In this document: piece after piece, positions 52,509 to 62,804 of the stretch
How the letters are laid out: every line of letters begins with the position of its first letter
How positions within the stretch are numbered: the first letter of the stretch is position 1
NCBI RefSeq assembly: GCF_013284035.1
Contig: NZ_CP054141.1
Location: 1,426,001-1,490,000 of the forward strand
Source: Flavobacterium sp. M31R6
Lineage (GTDB): Bacteria > Bacteroidota > Bacteroidia > Flavobacteriales > Flavobacteriaceae
Direction of reading: 5' to 3'
Length of the DNA: 64,000 bases
The notes under the pieces: model-generated
What the model was told of the DNA's origin: nothing
The model's database searches: none
The model's input: the letters and a program-made list of their open reading frames with translations, nothing else
Program-made: the position numbers and the translations under genes

Positions 52509-55500
52509 ATGGGCAAAAAACTAAATCCTTTTATAAAAAAAGCACTACGTATTATGCTTTGGAGTGCTCTTACAATTGTGTTTTTTTTGATCTTAATTAT
52601 TGTATTGATTCAAGTTCCGGGTGTTCAGAATTTTACTAAGGATAAGGTACTCACTTATCTGAATGATAAACTTAAAACTAAAAGTTCCTTAGATCATATT
52701 GCCATTAGTTTTCCAAAAACAATAATACTTGAAGGTTTTTATTTTGAAGACCAACACAAGGACACTTTATTGAGTGGGAAAAGGCTGGCCATTGATATCG
52801 ATTTGTTCAAAATCATCAATCACGAAGTAGAAATAAACTCGATTGAACTAGAAAACACAACCGCCAATATATCAAGAAACAAGGACGGGGTGTTTAATTT
52901 TGATTATATCATCAAAGCATTTACTTCCAAAGCTCCTTCAGATCCTAACAGTAAACCATATGTTTTGTCGGTTGTTGATGTCAATTTAAAAAACATCAAA
53001 TTCAGTTTTGAAGACGATTTATCCAAAAATGACGTTCGCCTGAAGCTGGGAAATTTCAGCACAAAATTTAAGAAATTTGATTTGGATAAAATGGATTTCA
53101 ATATTCCTTATGTTGATTTGAGAGGATTGAATGTAGTTTTAAATCAGGATTTAGTCGAAAAAATAGCCGAAGTATCTGCCAAAACGGTTGACACTATTGC
53201 CAAAAGAAGTGATTTTAATTTGGAACTAAAAAAAATCACATTGTCGAAAATTACTGTTTTATACGACAACAAAGATTCCAAAATGAATTCAGGGCTTACT
53301 TTAGGCAAGTTAAATCTTTTGGTAAACGATATTGATGCAAAAAATCAAATGCTCGATTTTGAAAAATTTGAAGTCAAAAATCTAAAAGGAAATCTACTGC
53401 TTGGGAAAAAGGAAAAACAATCCAAACCATCCAAAGTAAATACCACTATTTCACCAACAAAAGGTTGGAAAATAAAATTGGAATCAATCGATTTGCAAAA
53501 TATTGCTTTTAAGTTTGATGATATGCAATCTCCTGCGATTGCTAATGGGATGGATTACAGTCATCTTGATTTGGATGGCTTGAATGCCAAAGCGGAGCAT
53601 ATTTATTTTGCAAATGATACTATTTCGGGACGAGTGAAATCTTTATTAGTGAATGAAAAAAGCGGACTGCAAATTCAGCAACTGAAAACACAATTTTTCT
53701 ATGGGCCAAAGCAAGCCTATCTGAATAATTTGTATGTAAGAACACCTCAAACAGAGTTGAAAGACAAATTAAAAGTGAACTATCAATCGATTGGTGGTAT
53801 TTCAAAAAACATAGGAGATTTGTTGGTTGATGCTAATTTAAGTCAGTCGAGAATTGGGTTTAAGGATATTTTACTTTTTGCTCCACAATTGCGTAAAATG
53901 AATCCTTTTCAATCGAATCCCAATGCTATTTTGTACATCAATTCCCGAGTAAACGGAAAAGTAAAGGATTTGAATATTCCCTATTTTCAAATGCAGGGAA
54001 TTGGAAATACAAAAGTTTCTGTCTCTGGAAAAATCAAAGGACTTCCCAATTACGAAAAAGCTTTTTTTGATTTGGATATAAAAAACATAACTTCTTCTTC
54101 CCGTGATGTAATTTCTTTTGTTCCTGAGGGCTCGCTTCCCAAAGCAATTCGGCTTCCGGAACAATTTAATGCTAGCGGAAAATTTAAAGGCTCCATCGAT
54201 AATTTCAAAACCAAATTGGTATTAAACAGCAGTTATGGCAAAGCCAATGTGGATGCATTGTTTGATAACAGAATTAAGAACAGTGAAAAATACGATGCTA
54301 CTGTTGCTTTTATGGATTTCAATCTTGGAAGATTAATCAAGAATGATTCCTTGGGAAGAATTACGCTAAATGCCAAAGTTAAAGGGCAAGGACTGAATCC
54401 AAAAACTGCAAATGCTCAGCTGTCGGCCATTGTAAAAAAAGCAAATTTCAATAAATATACGTACTCTAACATGGCTTTGAAAGGGTCAATTGTAAAAGGG
54501 AATTTTGATATAAAAGCTAGCAGCAAAGATCCAAATCTAAAATTCAAGTTGGATGCAAATGGTGGTTTCAAAGATAAATATCCGGCTGTAAAATTAAATC
54601 TGAATCTTGATATAGCCGATTTGGAAAAATTAAATTTGCATGCTGGCCCGTTGAAACTTAGAGGAAACGTTGTCGCTGATATTGCCAATAGTAATCCCGA
54701 TTATTTAAACGGGGAGATAGTGGCGTCCAACATTCAGGTTTTGCAGGATAAAGAGCCAATTGTTTTGGATAATGTCAAAATCATAGCTTTTGCAGACGAC
54801 CAAAAAAACAATATAAAAATCAGTTCCCAATTCATTAAAGCCGAAATTGACGGTAAATATACACTAACCACACTTTCGGATGCGATAAAAAATTCGTTGT
54901 CAAAATATATTAATATTCAAACAGCGAAATACAAAACCAATTCGGAGAAACAACAATTTACCTTTAGTGTTGCTGTTCAAAATGACCCTGTTTTGTATAA
55001 ATTGATTCCAAAGTTGACCGGATTGGAACCTTTAAACATTTCCGGAAAATACAATAGCGTAGGAGATACTATCCAGATTAAAGGAGCGATTCCGAAAATT
55101 ATTTATGCCAATACTACAATATCCGATGGTAAAATAAATGTCGTAACAAAGAGTAATGCTTTAGAATATCAGGCTTCTGTGGCAACGATTGAAGGCGGGC
55201 AATTTAAAATTCCGTTTACAAGTTTAACGGGAAAAGCCGAAAACAATATTCTTTCGTATGCTTTGCAGGTAAAAGACAAAGACAAAAAAGATCTGTATTT
55301 TATTGCGGGTGAATTGCGACATGAAGATTCAAAAAATGTAATTAAACTGAATGCCGAAAACTTAGTTTTAAACTATGACAAATGGAATATAAATCCCGAA
55401 AATTCAATTGAATTTGGGGGCCAAAGACTTTATGTAAATAAATTTTATTTGGATCATTCCGGAAATGAACTGAAAATTCAATCGCAAGGCAATCAAAACA

Positions 55501-57572
55501 ATGCTCCGCTACACGTTGATTTTGTAAATTTCAAAATAGAGACAATTTTGAATGTGATAAAGAAAGATGAATTGGAAATGCAAGGTTTGATAAATGGATC
55601 AGCTGTAGTCGAAAACGTCATGACGAATCCTATTTTTACTTCAGATTTGACCATTGATAAGTTTGTCTTTGGAGGAGAAGCTATTGGTGATATTAGCTTA
55701 AAAGTAGATAATAAAACTGCCAATATTCTTTCAGCAAACATGACTCTTTCCGGCGAAGGAAATAATCTTGCGCTTTTAGGGACATATAGGATTGACAGCG
55801 AAAATTTAGACCTTAACTTAGATGTCAATCAATTAAATATCAAAAGCATTCAAGGGTTTTCGTTTGGAAACATAACCGATGGTAAAGGTTCTTTGTCAGG
55901 GCAATTTAAGATTACTGGAAATATTTCAGAACCAAAAGTGAATGGAGAATTGTTATTAAAAGATGCAGGTTTCCGAATCACAAAACTCAATTCTTATTTT
56001 AATGTAAATGATGAAAAAATCGCTTTGCGAAACGAAGAAATTACATTCGACAACTTTTCGATTTATGATGAAAATGGAAATGAACTGGCTGTAAACGGAA
56101 AAATGATTACTAAAAACTTCAGGGATTTCAATTTTGACTTAACCGTAAAAGCTGATGATTTTAGAGCAATCCATTCCAAAGAAACCGATAATGATTTGTT
56201 TTATGGAGATTTATTTTTGAACACCAAATTAAAAATAGGAGGAACGCTTGACAATCCTGTCGTTAACGGAAATGTAGAAATAAATGACGAAACAAAATTC
56301 ACAGTTGTATTGCCACAGTCTGATCCTTCCATTGTGGACAGGGAAGGAATTGTGGAGTTTGTAGACGAAGATAATCTGTATTTAAAACAAACGGTTGAAT
56401 TGCAGAAAGAACTCAATCAATCGAAATTTATAGGAATGGATGTGTCGGTTGCGATTACTATTGATAAGGAAGCCGAATTTACGTTGGTGATTGACAAGGG
56501 AAATGGTGATTATCTGAATTTAAAAGGTGAAGCGGAACTTACAGCAGGAATTGACCCTTCCGGGAAAACTACGCTGACGGGTAAATACGAGTTTGATAGT
56601 GGTTCTTACGAAATGAATTTTAATATGATCCGACGAAAATTTGACATTCAAAAAGGCAGTTATATTATTTGGAACGGCGAACCAACAATGGCTACTATGA
56701 ATATTACGGCGGTATATAAAGTCAATACTGCGCCATTGGATTTGCTGAGTGATCAACTTGGAACACTTACTCCCGAGGTTAAAAATACCTACAAACAAAA
56801 AATACCATTTCAGACTTTATTGAAAATGAATGGTGAATTGCTAAAACCAGAAATTACATTTGATATTGTTTTGCCAGACGGGAATTATGATGTTTCGTCG
56901 GATATTGTGACTGCATCGCAGACCAAATTAGAACAGTTAAGACAAGATCCTTCGGAATTAAACAAGCAGGTATTTGCCTTGTTATTGTTAAATCGGTTCG
57001 TAGGCGAGAATCCTTTTTCAAGTGAAAGCGGAAGCACAAGTGCCGAATATCTTGCCCGACAAAGTGCGAGTAAAATACTTTCGCAACAGTTAAATGACCT
57101 TGCCGGGGATTTAATTGCTGGAGTTCAACTAGAATTTGATGTGGAATCGACAGAAGATTACACTTCGGGAGCCAAAGAAACCCGAACCGATTTGAATGTG
57201 GGGATTTCAAAAAAACTTTTGAACGACCGATTGAAAGTTACGGTGGGAAGCAGTTTTGGTGTGGAAGGAGCAGAACGGGCCAATGAAGATGCTTCAAACA
57301 TTGCAGGTGATGCTTCGTTGGAATACCAATTGAGTAAAGACGGAAGATACATGATTCGGGCATATAGAAAAAATGAGTATCAAGTTGCCATTCAAGGTGA
57401 AATTGTGGAAACAGGCCTTGTCTTTATCATTACGATGGAGTACAATAAATTCAAAGAGCTTTTTAAACGAAGCGCCAAAGAAATTGAGATCACGAAAAAA
57501 GAACAACTTCGTAAAGAAAAAAAGAGATTAGAGAAAGAGAAGCAAAAAGCGAAAGTATCTTATGCAAAGTAA
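52509..57572 (+). CDS. tamB: TamB-like translocation/assembly protein
   Basis: A very long protein (about 1687 residues) with one N-terminal transmembrane segment (IMLWSALTIVFFLILIIVLIQVPG), long repetitive beta-rich AsmA/TamB sequence and a C-terminal DUF490 domain (GVQLEFDVESTEDYTSGAKETRTDLNVGISKKLLNDRLKVTVG). TamB spans the periplasm and moves phospholipid or assembles outer membrane proteins together with TamA. I prefer ATG 52509 to a GTG at 52470. The TamA-like partner gene overlaps its 3' end by 11 bp. Confidence 0.92.
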   Translation: MGKKLNPFIKKALRIMLWSALTIVFFLILIIVLIQVPGVQNFTKDKVLTYLNDKLKTKSSLDHIAISFPKTIILEGFYFEDQHKDTLLSGKRLAIDIDLFKIINHEVEINSIELENTTANISRNKDGVFNFDYIIKAFTSKAPSDPNSKPYVLSVVDVNLKNIKFSFEDDLSKNDVRLKLGNFSTKFKKFDLDKMDFNIPYVDLRGLNVVLNQDLVEKIAEVSAKTVDTIAKRSDFNLELKKITLSKITVLYDNKDSKMNSGLTLGKLNLLVNDIDAKNQMLDFEKFEVKNLKGNLLLGKKEKQSKPSKVNTTISPTKGWKIKLESIDLQNIAFKFDDMQSPAIANGMDYSHLDLDGLNAKAEHIYFANDTISGRVKSLLVNEKSGLQIQQLKTQFFYGPKQAYLNNLYVRTPQTELKDKLKVNYQSIGGISKNIGDLLVDANLSQSRIGFKDILLFAPQLRKMNPFQSNPNAILYINSRVNGKVKDLNIPYFQMQGIGNTKVSVSGKIKGLPNYEKAFFDLDIKNITSSSRDVISFVPEGSLPKAIRLPEQFNASGKFKGSIDNFKTKLVLNSSYGKANVDALFDNRIKNSEKYDATVAFMDFNLGRLIKNDSLGRITLNAKVKGQGLNPKTANAQLSAIVKKANFNKYTYSNMALKGSIVKGNFDIKASSKDPNLKFKLDANGGFKDKYPAVKLNLNLDIADLEKLNLHAGPLKLRGNVVADIANSNPDYLNGEIVASNIQVLQDKEPIVLDNVKIIAFADDQKNNIKISSQFIKAEIDGKYTLTTLSDAIKNSLSKYINIQTAKYKTNSEKQQFTFSVAVQNDPVLYKLIPKLTGLEPLNISGKYNSVGDTIQIKGAIPKIIYANTTISDGKINVVTKSNALEYQASVATIEGGQFKIPFTSLTGKAENNILSYALQVKDKDKKDLYFIAGELRHEDSKNVIKLNAENLVLNYDKWNINPENSIEFGGQRLYVNKFYLDHSGNELKIQSQGNQNNAPLHVDFVNFKIETILNVIKKDELEMQGLINGSAVVENVMTNPIFTSDLTIDKFVFGGEAIGDISLKVDNKTANILSANMTLSGEGNNLALLGTYRIDSENLDLNLDVNQLNIKSIQGFSFGNITDGKGSLSGQFKITGNISEPKVNGELLLKDAGFRITKLNSYFNVNDEKIALRNEEITFDNFSIYDENGNELAVNGKMITKNFRDFNFDLTVKADDFRAIHSKETDNDLFYGDLFLNTKLKIGGTLDNPVVNGNVEINDETKFTVVLPQSDPSIVDREGIVEFVDEDNLYLKQTVELQKELNQSKFIGMDVSVAITIDKEAEFTLVIDKGNGDYLNLKGEAELTAGIDPSGKTTLTGKYEFDSGSYEMNFNMIRRKFDIQKGSYIIWNGEPTMATMNITAVYKVNTAPLDLLSDQLGTLTPEVKNTYKQKIPFQTLLKMNGELLKPEITFDIVLPDGNYDVSSDIVTASQTKLEQLRQDPSELNKQVFALLLLNRFVGENPFSSESGSTSAEYLARQSASKILSQQLNDLAGDLIAGVQLEFDVESTEDYTSGAKETRTDLNVGISKKLLNDRLKVTVGSSFGVEGAERANEDASNIAGDASLEYQLSKDGRYMIRAYRKNEYQVAIQGEIVETGLVFIITMEYNKFKELFKRSAKEIEITKKEQLRKEKKRLEKEKQKAKVSYAK

Positions 57573-59856
57573 ACATTCAAAATATCTTTTAATCCTGTGC
57601 TCATTCTTCATTTTAGGATGCGGTAACACTAAGTATTTGCCCGAAGGTGATTTGCTCTATACAGGCGGTTCCGTAAAAGTTGAGGATTCAATTATAAAAA
57701 GAAAAGACAGGAAAGCATTAGAAACTGAATTGGAAAATCTTTTACGCCCCAATCCTAATAAACAAATATTGGGGCTAAGACCAAAATTGTTAATTTATAA
57801 TTTGGCAGGAAAACCCAAAAAAGACAAAGGTTTCCAGTATTGGTTAAGGACTAAAGTTGGTGAACCACCAGTTTTATTCAGCAAAGTGGATTTAGAGTAT
57901 AATGCGTCTGTCTTAAGAAATTATACCGAAAACAGAGGCTATTTTAAAACCAAAGTGCAGTCAGATTCGACAAGACATGGAAAAAAAGCCACGGCAGAAT
58001 ATACCGTGTGGCCTTCAAAACAATACAAAATAAAAAATGTTTCCTTTCCGGATGATTCCACTGCTTTGGGCAAATCGATTGCCAGAACCCAAAGAAGAAC
58101 CCTTTTGATTCTTGGCAATGCTTATGATTTGGAAGTTATAAAACTGGAACGCGAGCGCATTGATGCCAGATTAAAAGAAAAAGGATATTACTTCTTTAAT
58201 CCTGATTATATTTTGGCTCAAGTAGATAGTTCCAAAGGTGATCACGAAGTAAGCATTAGGCTAAAAATAAAAGAAGAAACACCCTCAAAAGCGAGAAAAC
58301 CTTATACCATAAATGACATCATTGTGTATCCTAATTATTCTATTCTAACGGATAGTATTGCTTATAAAAAGGAAGATATTGTACAGTACAAAGATTTTAC
58401 GATTATTGATTCGGCCAAGACTTTTAATCCCAGAGTTTTTGACCGTACTTTGTATTTTAAAAAAGGCGATTTGTACAACAGAAAAAATCATAATCTATCG
58501 TTAAACAGGTTTGTAAATTTAGGTACTTTTAAGTTTGTAAAAAATGAATTTAAAGTAGATGATTCAATTCCAGATGCATTAAATGCATATTATTATCTAA
58601 CGTTGTTGCCCAAAAAGTTTCTTCGTTTTGAAGTAGGAGCCAGCACCAATTCGGCAGGATATACAGGAACTGAAGCAAAAATTAATTGGAACAACAGAAA
58701 CTTTTTTGGCGGTGCCGAATTGTTTACGCTTTCCTTATTTGGAGGGATTGATTTTCAAGTTTCAGGTAAGAATGGAGGACACGATATTTATACTTTTGGA
58801 GGGGAAGCGAGTTTGGTATGGCCTCGTTTAGTCGCTCCTTTTAAATGGCAAAATTCGAGTGAATTTGTTCCAAGAACCAAAGTGCTTCTCCGCTATGAAC
58901 GTCAAAGCAAAGCCGATCAGTATACTTTGAATTCTTTCAAAACTTCTTTCGGCTATTTATGGAAAGAGAGCGTCAGAGCAGAACACGAATTGAAAGTGTT
59001 GGAAATTAATTATGTAAGTCCAAAAGATGTAACGGATTCATATCTAGAAGAAATTAAGACAAATCCATCATTAGGAAAAGTAATCGAAAAACAATTAATT
59101 TTTGGCCCAACCTATTCTTATACGTTTACCAATACGATGCAAAAAAGAAAAAAGCATACGGTGTATTTCAATGGTGAATTGGATTTAGCGGGGAATGTTA
59201 CAGGATTGCTTATGGGAGCAAATGCCAAAAAAGGCGATACCATCAAGTTCTTTGACGTGCCTTTCAGTCAATTTGTAAAAGTCAAAGGAGATTTCAGGCA
59301 TTACCTAAAACTCGGTGAAAACAGCAAATTAGCCACTAGATTAATTGCCGGTGCAGGATATGCCTATGGAAACAATACCGTGATGCCGTCATCCAGACAG
59401 TTTGTCGCCGGTGGACCCAATAGTATTCGAGCATTTAGATCACAATCATTAGGGCCGGGAAGTTATAAAAATCTTGACCCAAATGCTGAGTTTTTAGAAG
59501 ATCAATTGGGGGATATAAAATTAGAATTCAATACTGAATACCGGACCAAATTATTCAGCATAGTAAACGGAGCTTTGTTTTTGGATGCGGGAAATATTTG
59601 GCTTCTGAATGAAGATAAAAATAAACCCGGTGGTCAGATTTCAAAAGATTTTATGAAACAGATTGCGGTCGGAGTAGGAGCGGGATTGCGTTTTGATTTT
59701 TCTTTTTTAATCCTCCGAACCGATCTTGCTTTCCCCATCAGACAGCCGTATTTGATTAACGGAAGTAATTGGGTGATTGATGCTGTCAATTTTGGAAGCG
59801 GATCTTGGCGAAAAGATAATCTAATGCTCAATATCGCAATTGGTTATCCTTTTTGA
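57562..59856 (+). CDS. TamA/BamA-family outer membrane lipoprotein
   Basis: This 764-residue protein starts with a lipoprotein signal (ILCSFFILGCGNTKYLPEGD). It has POTRA-like regions (YKIKNVSFPDDSTALG, IVYPNYSILTDS) and a C-terminal Omp85 barrel (FVAGGPNSIRAFRSQSLGPGSY, the RGF-like motif, ending in IAIGYPF). It is the likely outer-membrane partner of the TamB protein encoded by the overlapping upstream gene. The lipid anchor is common for Bacteroidota members. Confidence 0.92.
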   Translation: MQSKHSKYLLILCSFFILGCGNTKYLPEGDLLYTGGSVKVEDSIIKRKDRKALETELENLLRPNPNKQILGLRPKLLIYNLAGKPKKDKGFQYWLRTKVGEPPVLFSKVDLEYNASVLRNYTENRGYFKTKVQSDSTRHGKKATAEYTVWPSKQYKIKNVSFPDDSTALGKSIARTQRRTLLILGNAYDLEVIKLERERIDARLKEKGYYFFNPDYILAQVDSSKGDHEVSIRLKIKEETPSKARKPYTINDIIVYPNYSILTDSIAYKKEDIVQYKDFTIIDSAKTFNPRVFDRTLYFKKGDLYNRKNHNLSLNRFVNLGTFKFVKNEFKVDDSIPDALNAYYYLTLLPKKFLRFEVGASTNSAGYTGTEAKINWNNRNFFGGAELFTLSLFGGIDFQVSGKNGGHDIYTFGGEASLVWPRLVAPFKWQNSSEFVPRTKVLLRYERQSKADQYTLNSFKTSFGYLWKESVRAEHELKVLEINYVSPKDVTDSYLEEIKTNPSLGKVIEKQLIFGPTYSYTFTNTMQKRKKHTVYFNGELDLAGNVTGLLMGANAKKGDTIKFFDVPFSQFVKVKGDFRHYLKLGENSKLATRLIAGAGYAYGNNTVMPSSRQFVAGGPNSIRAFRSQSLGPGSYKNLDPNAEFLEDQLGDIKLEFNTEYRTKLFSIVNGALFLDAGNIWLLNEDKNKPGGQISKDFMKQIAVGVGAGLRFDFSFLILRTDLAFPIRQPYLINGSNWVIDAVNFGSGSWRKDNLMLNIAIGYPF

Positions 59857-59874
59857 TATTGTTTTTTGCTAAAA

Positions 59875-59913
59875 AAAGACACGAACTACAGTTTCTGTAA
59901 TTCGTGTCTTTAG
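59875..59913. terminator. Bidirectional terminator
   Basis: AAAGACACGAA...TTCGTGTCTTT with an inner TACAG/CTGTA helix gives a 17-bp stem between the convergent tamA and hydroxylase genes. Confidence 0.85.
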
Positions 59914-59933
59914 TGAATTCGTGTTTTTTAATC

Positions 59934-61697
59934 CTAATGCGTAGTTTCTTCGTTCTCAAAAATCAACTCCAAACCATTCGAAATTAATTTCTCGATTTCA
60001 GGACGTTGTTTTTTTAGGTTTTCCAAATGCAAAAGCAACTGCTGCATTAAATTCATTTCATTTCGAGTATTTAAAAGCTCAATCAATTCCACAGAAAGTA
60101 ACCAATCATTTGGATGATTATTTTGAAGTTTTTCAAAAATAGGTTCCAATGAAGCTGTTGTGTCATTAGATTCGCGAATGCTTCTTACGGTTTGGTACAG
60201 TACTTCCAGATCGTCTCTTTCAGCAGTTTGTTTGGCTTTGATGGTTTTGCTCGAAGGAACGTGCGAAATCAAATTAAAACTGCTTACATCAGCTGGCCCA
60301 GAAAAAGCCGAAACTAGTTTTTTACCCACAGCCATGTCATAATTGCCCCATTCCGGTTTGAATAAAACAGTGTCTCCGTGTGTAACCGTACAGTTTTTGA
60401 AACAAATTAAGATAATCTCTCCATGTAGATTCCTTTTTCCGGTAATGATTTCTCCAACCACTTTTATATCACCTTCAAATTCCAGAGTTGCAGTTTGTCC
60501 TTCATAAACGCCATATGCTTTTAAGTCACGCGGACTCATATCTTCAATGGCTAGATTAATACCTTTTAGTTTTCCTATTGGACTACCAAAACCTTCCGGA
60601 TGCGTGCTGGTTCCATGACCAACCAATTCTTTTTCGCGATACGATAAAGCAGTTTCGCCTGTGGTTTGAAAGTAAATTGGTTTTCCTTCCTGTTCGATAA
60701 CATTCGTGAAAACTCCCGAAATTTGTAAACCAGTACTCATTTCAATAGTTCCCAATGCTTTCGAATGAATTAGTTTTTTTATGCCCGACAGTCCTCCTGT
60801 ACGCAAAGCCATAGTATTGGCAAACTCTTCCAAAATCAAACTCAAATAAGCAAAATCTGGAGTTACATACAGTTGCGGTTGTAATTTGGTAATATCAAAA
60901 CTTTGGTGAACTGCCGAGAAATCATAAGGGATTTTTTTTACGTTATCTGTCATACACCAAGCGCTTTCGCCAATGGATGACAATAAACCGGCTCCGTAAA
61001 TTTTAGGGTTTTCCAATGTGCCTATTAAACCATATTCAACTGTCCACCAATGCAGGTTTCTGATTTGGGCCATCTCAGATAATTCACCCATATTGTTTTG
61101 AAGGTCCTCAACCGCTTTTTCGGCAGCTTCGATTTCTGCTTTTGGTGTTCCTTCTGCTTCTTTCAAAATAGAAAGCAACCGAATGGCTTCATACATTTCG
61201 TAATCTTTATGCGAAGAAATGGCTTTACAGCCTATTTCGCCAAAACGGCGCAGGTATTCCGCATATTCTGGATTCGCAATAATAGGGGCGTGGCCGGCAC
61301 CTTCGTGAATAATATCTGGTGCGGGTGTATATTCAATATGTTCGAGTTGGCGAATGTCTGATGCAATGACCAAAACATTATACGCCTGAAATTCCATAAA
61401 GGCATTTGGTGGGATAAAGCCATCAACCGCCACAGCAGCCCAGCCAATTTCACTAAGTATGCGGTTCATACCATACATACTCGGAATGTTGTCTACTTCA
61501 ATACCCGTTTTTTTCAATCCTTCAAGATAGGAACTGTGAGCTACCTTAGAGAGATAATTCACGTTTTTACGCATTACATATCGCCAAACTGCTTGGTTAA
61601 TTGGGGTATAATCGCTGTAATCCTGAGCTTTGATAAACTGTTTTAAATGTTTAGGCAATCGTTCTAATAATGGATTGCTTTCTATTTTTGTGTTCAT
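59934..61697 (-). CDS. Aromatic amino acid hydroxylase (phenylalanine 4-monooxygenase type)
   Basis: A long hydroxylase (about 587 residues from ATG 61697). Iron ligands are visible as HEGAGH (His131, His136) and a later Glu221 in LHWWTVEYGL. These are about 85 residues apart, versus about 40 in classic enzymes, because of an inserted charged segment near residues 150-210. About 300 further residues follow the usual catalytic core. It oxidises an aromatic amino acid with tetrahydropterin and O2. The pterin dehydratase at 8283-8564 recycles the cofactor. The precise substrate is not certain. Confidence 0.88.
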   Translation of the reverse strand: MNTKIESNPLLERLPKHLKQFIKAQDYSDYTPINQAVWRYVMRKNVNYLSKVAHSSYLEGLKKTGIEVDNIPSMYGMNRILSEIGWAAVAVDGFIPPNAFMEFQAYNVLVIASDIRQLEHIEYTPAPDIIHEGAGHAPIIANPEYAEYLRRFGEIGCKAISSHKDYEMYEAIRLLSILKEAEGTPKAEIEAAEKAVEDLQNNMGELSEMAQIRNLHWWTVEYGLIGTLENPKIYGAGLLSSIGESAWCMTDNVKKIPYDFSAVHQSFDITKLQPQLYVTPDFAYLSLILEEFANTMALRTGGLSGIKKLIHSKALGTIEMSTGLQISGVFTNVIEQEGKPIYFQTTGETALSYREKELVGHGTSTHPEGFGSPIGKLKGINLAIEDMSPRDLKAYGVYEGQTATLEFEGDIKVVGEIITGKRNLHGEIILICFKNCTVTHGDTVLFKPEWGNYDMAVGKKLVSAFSGPADVSSFNLISHVPSSKTIKAKQTAERDDLEVLYQTVRSIRESNDTTASLEPIFEKLQNNHPNDWLLSVELIELLNTRNEMNLMQQLLLHLENLKKQRPEIEKLISNGLELIFENEETTH

Positions 61698-62320
61698 AAC
61701 GAAATCGATGTAGTTTATATGCAAAAGTACAATTTAAAGAGGCTTAAAAGAAGTTTTTTAACTATGATTTTAGCAAATTTATAGATTCAAAATCTAACCG
61801 TAATGATTCCAATGCAGAATTTTGGTTTATGTAATGTTGCGCCATAATAATATTAGGGCGCGCCTATTAATATTGGAGGTGTCGCCTTTGTTTTTAATAG
61901 GCACGCCTTCAGTTTTCATAGGCGCACCATATATTTTACTAGGCGTCGCGTATCTTTTTGATAGGCACGCCTATCGATTTTGAAGGTGTCGCCTTTGTTT
62001 TTGATAGGCGCGCGTCTAGATTGTTTAGGCGTGCTATAATTTTAAGTAGGCATGCCTATTGTTTAGGTAGGCATGCCTATGATTTTGGCAGGTACGCCTA
62101 TAATTTAAGTAGGCTCTCCTATGATTTAGGTAGGCGTGTTTATAGTTTAAGTAAGCGTGCCTATGGTTTTGACGAGCTAGGTGAAATTTTGTATAAACTG
62201 CAAAAAGCTTTCTATTTAACTCTGGACTGGGGATTAACTCTTGAGTATTAAATTTTGATAATTTTTAATATTGCATATTTAAGTATTCCTTAAAAATAAT
62301 TGTTTCAATTTATCAACATA
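61698..62320. other. Intergenic region upstream of the hydroxylase
   Basis: About 620 bp without a convincing gene. It is dominated by the 21-bp palindrome array (61853-62180). A 97-codon ORF over the array is an effect of the 21-bp period and is not supported. Confidence 0.5.
61853..62180. repeat. 21-bp tandem array of TAGGCNNGCCTA palindromes
   Basis: Sixteen units, each a TAGGC(A/G)(T/C)GCCTA-like palindrome plus an AT-rich spacer. They start at 61857, 61878, 61900, 61921, 61942, 61964, 61985, 62007, 62028, 62049, 62070, 62091, 62112, 62133, 62154 and 62175, so spacing is 21 or 22 bp without exception. Units near 62049-62080 are the most perfect; the ends are more diverged. The spacing equals two helical turns, so all sites face one side of the DNA. 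The spacers are too short and too similar for CRISPR. Confidence 0.85.
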
Positions 62321-62353
62321 AAAAAACCGCATTATTTTTATTGCGGTTTTTGT
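62321..62353 (-). terminator. Terminator after the truncated hemoglobin gene
   Basis: AAAACCGCA...TGCGGTTTT stem with flanking A/T runs, directly downstream of the minus-strand gene. Confidence 0.75.
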
Positions 62354-62359
62354 TTTAGA

Positions 62360-62752
62360 TTATAAAAGCGGATGCTTCGCTTCATGTCTGAAATACTCAA
62401 TTTTGTGATGGAACATTTCTGCCATCATTTTGCCTCTGAGTTTGGCTTCATCAGCATTTTTACCTGTAAATAAACTATCCACAGTTTTAGTGAAAATTTC
62501 CATCCAGCGGTTAAAATGCTCTTTCTCGACAGGAAGTTGTTTGTGTGGTGGAAAAGGACTTCCGGAATACGTGTGTTCTTCCAGTAGAATAGTTTGCCAA
62601 AAGCGGTACATTTTCTCTAAATGTTCGGGCCAGCGGTCACCTATTTTTTCGTTGAAAATAGAGCCAATCAGTTCGTCTTTTCGCACATTAGAGTAGAATG
62701 TATCTACCATTAATTGAATATCTTCTATGTTTGTTATGTCTTTGTTTGTCAT
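62360..62752 (-). CDS. Group III truncated hemoglobin
   Basis: This 130-residue protein has the group 3 features: MVDTFYSNVRKDELIGSIFNEKIG, WPEHLEKMYRFWQTILLEEHTYSGSPFPPHKQLPVEKEHFNRWMEIF with the presumed proximal His, then a C-terminal helix. These small globins bind O2, NO or sulfide-type ligands; the role here is not known. It is a single gene bounded by terminators. Confidence 0.92.
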   Translation of the reverse strand: MTNKDITNIEDIQLMVDTFYSNVRKDELIGSIFNEKIGDRWPEHLEKMYRFWQTILLEEHTYSGSPFPPHKQLPVEKEHFNRWMEIFTKTVDSLFTGKNADEAKLRGKMMAEMFHHKIEYFRHEAKHPLL

Positions 62753-62765
62753 GATTTCTGAGTAT

Positions 62766-62794
62766 AAAAAAACCTACACAAAGGTAGGTTTTTT
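62766..62794 (-). terminator. Terminator after the DUF4136 gene
   Basis: AAAACCTAC-acaaag-GTAGGTTTT stem with flanking A/T runs, 11 bp after the DUF4136 stop. Confidence 0.75.
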
Positions 62795-62804
62795 AAAAAC
62801 TAAA

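Noticed and set aside
61853..62180. CRISPR array
   Set aside because: The unit is only 21-22 bp, the spacers are about 9 bp and alike in sequence, and no cas genes lie near.
61958..62251. Protein with heptad repeats (RHAYDFG-like)
   Set aside because: The 21-bp period makes an artificial 7-residue repeat; 22-bp steps further left break the frame and there is no sign of a translation start.
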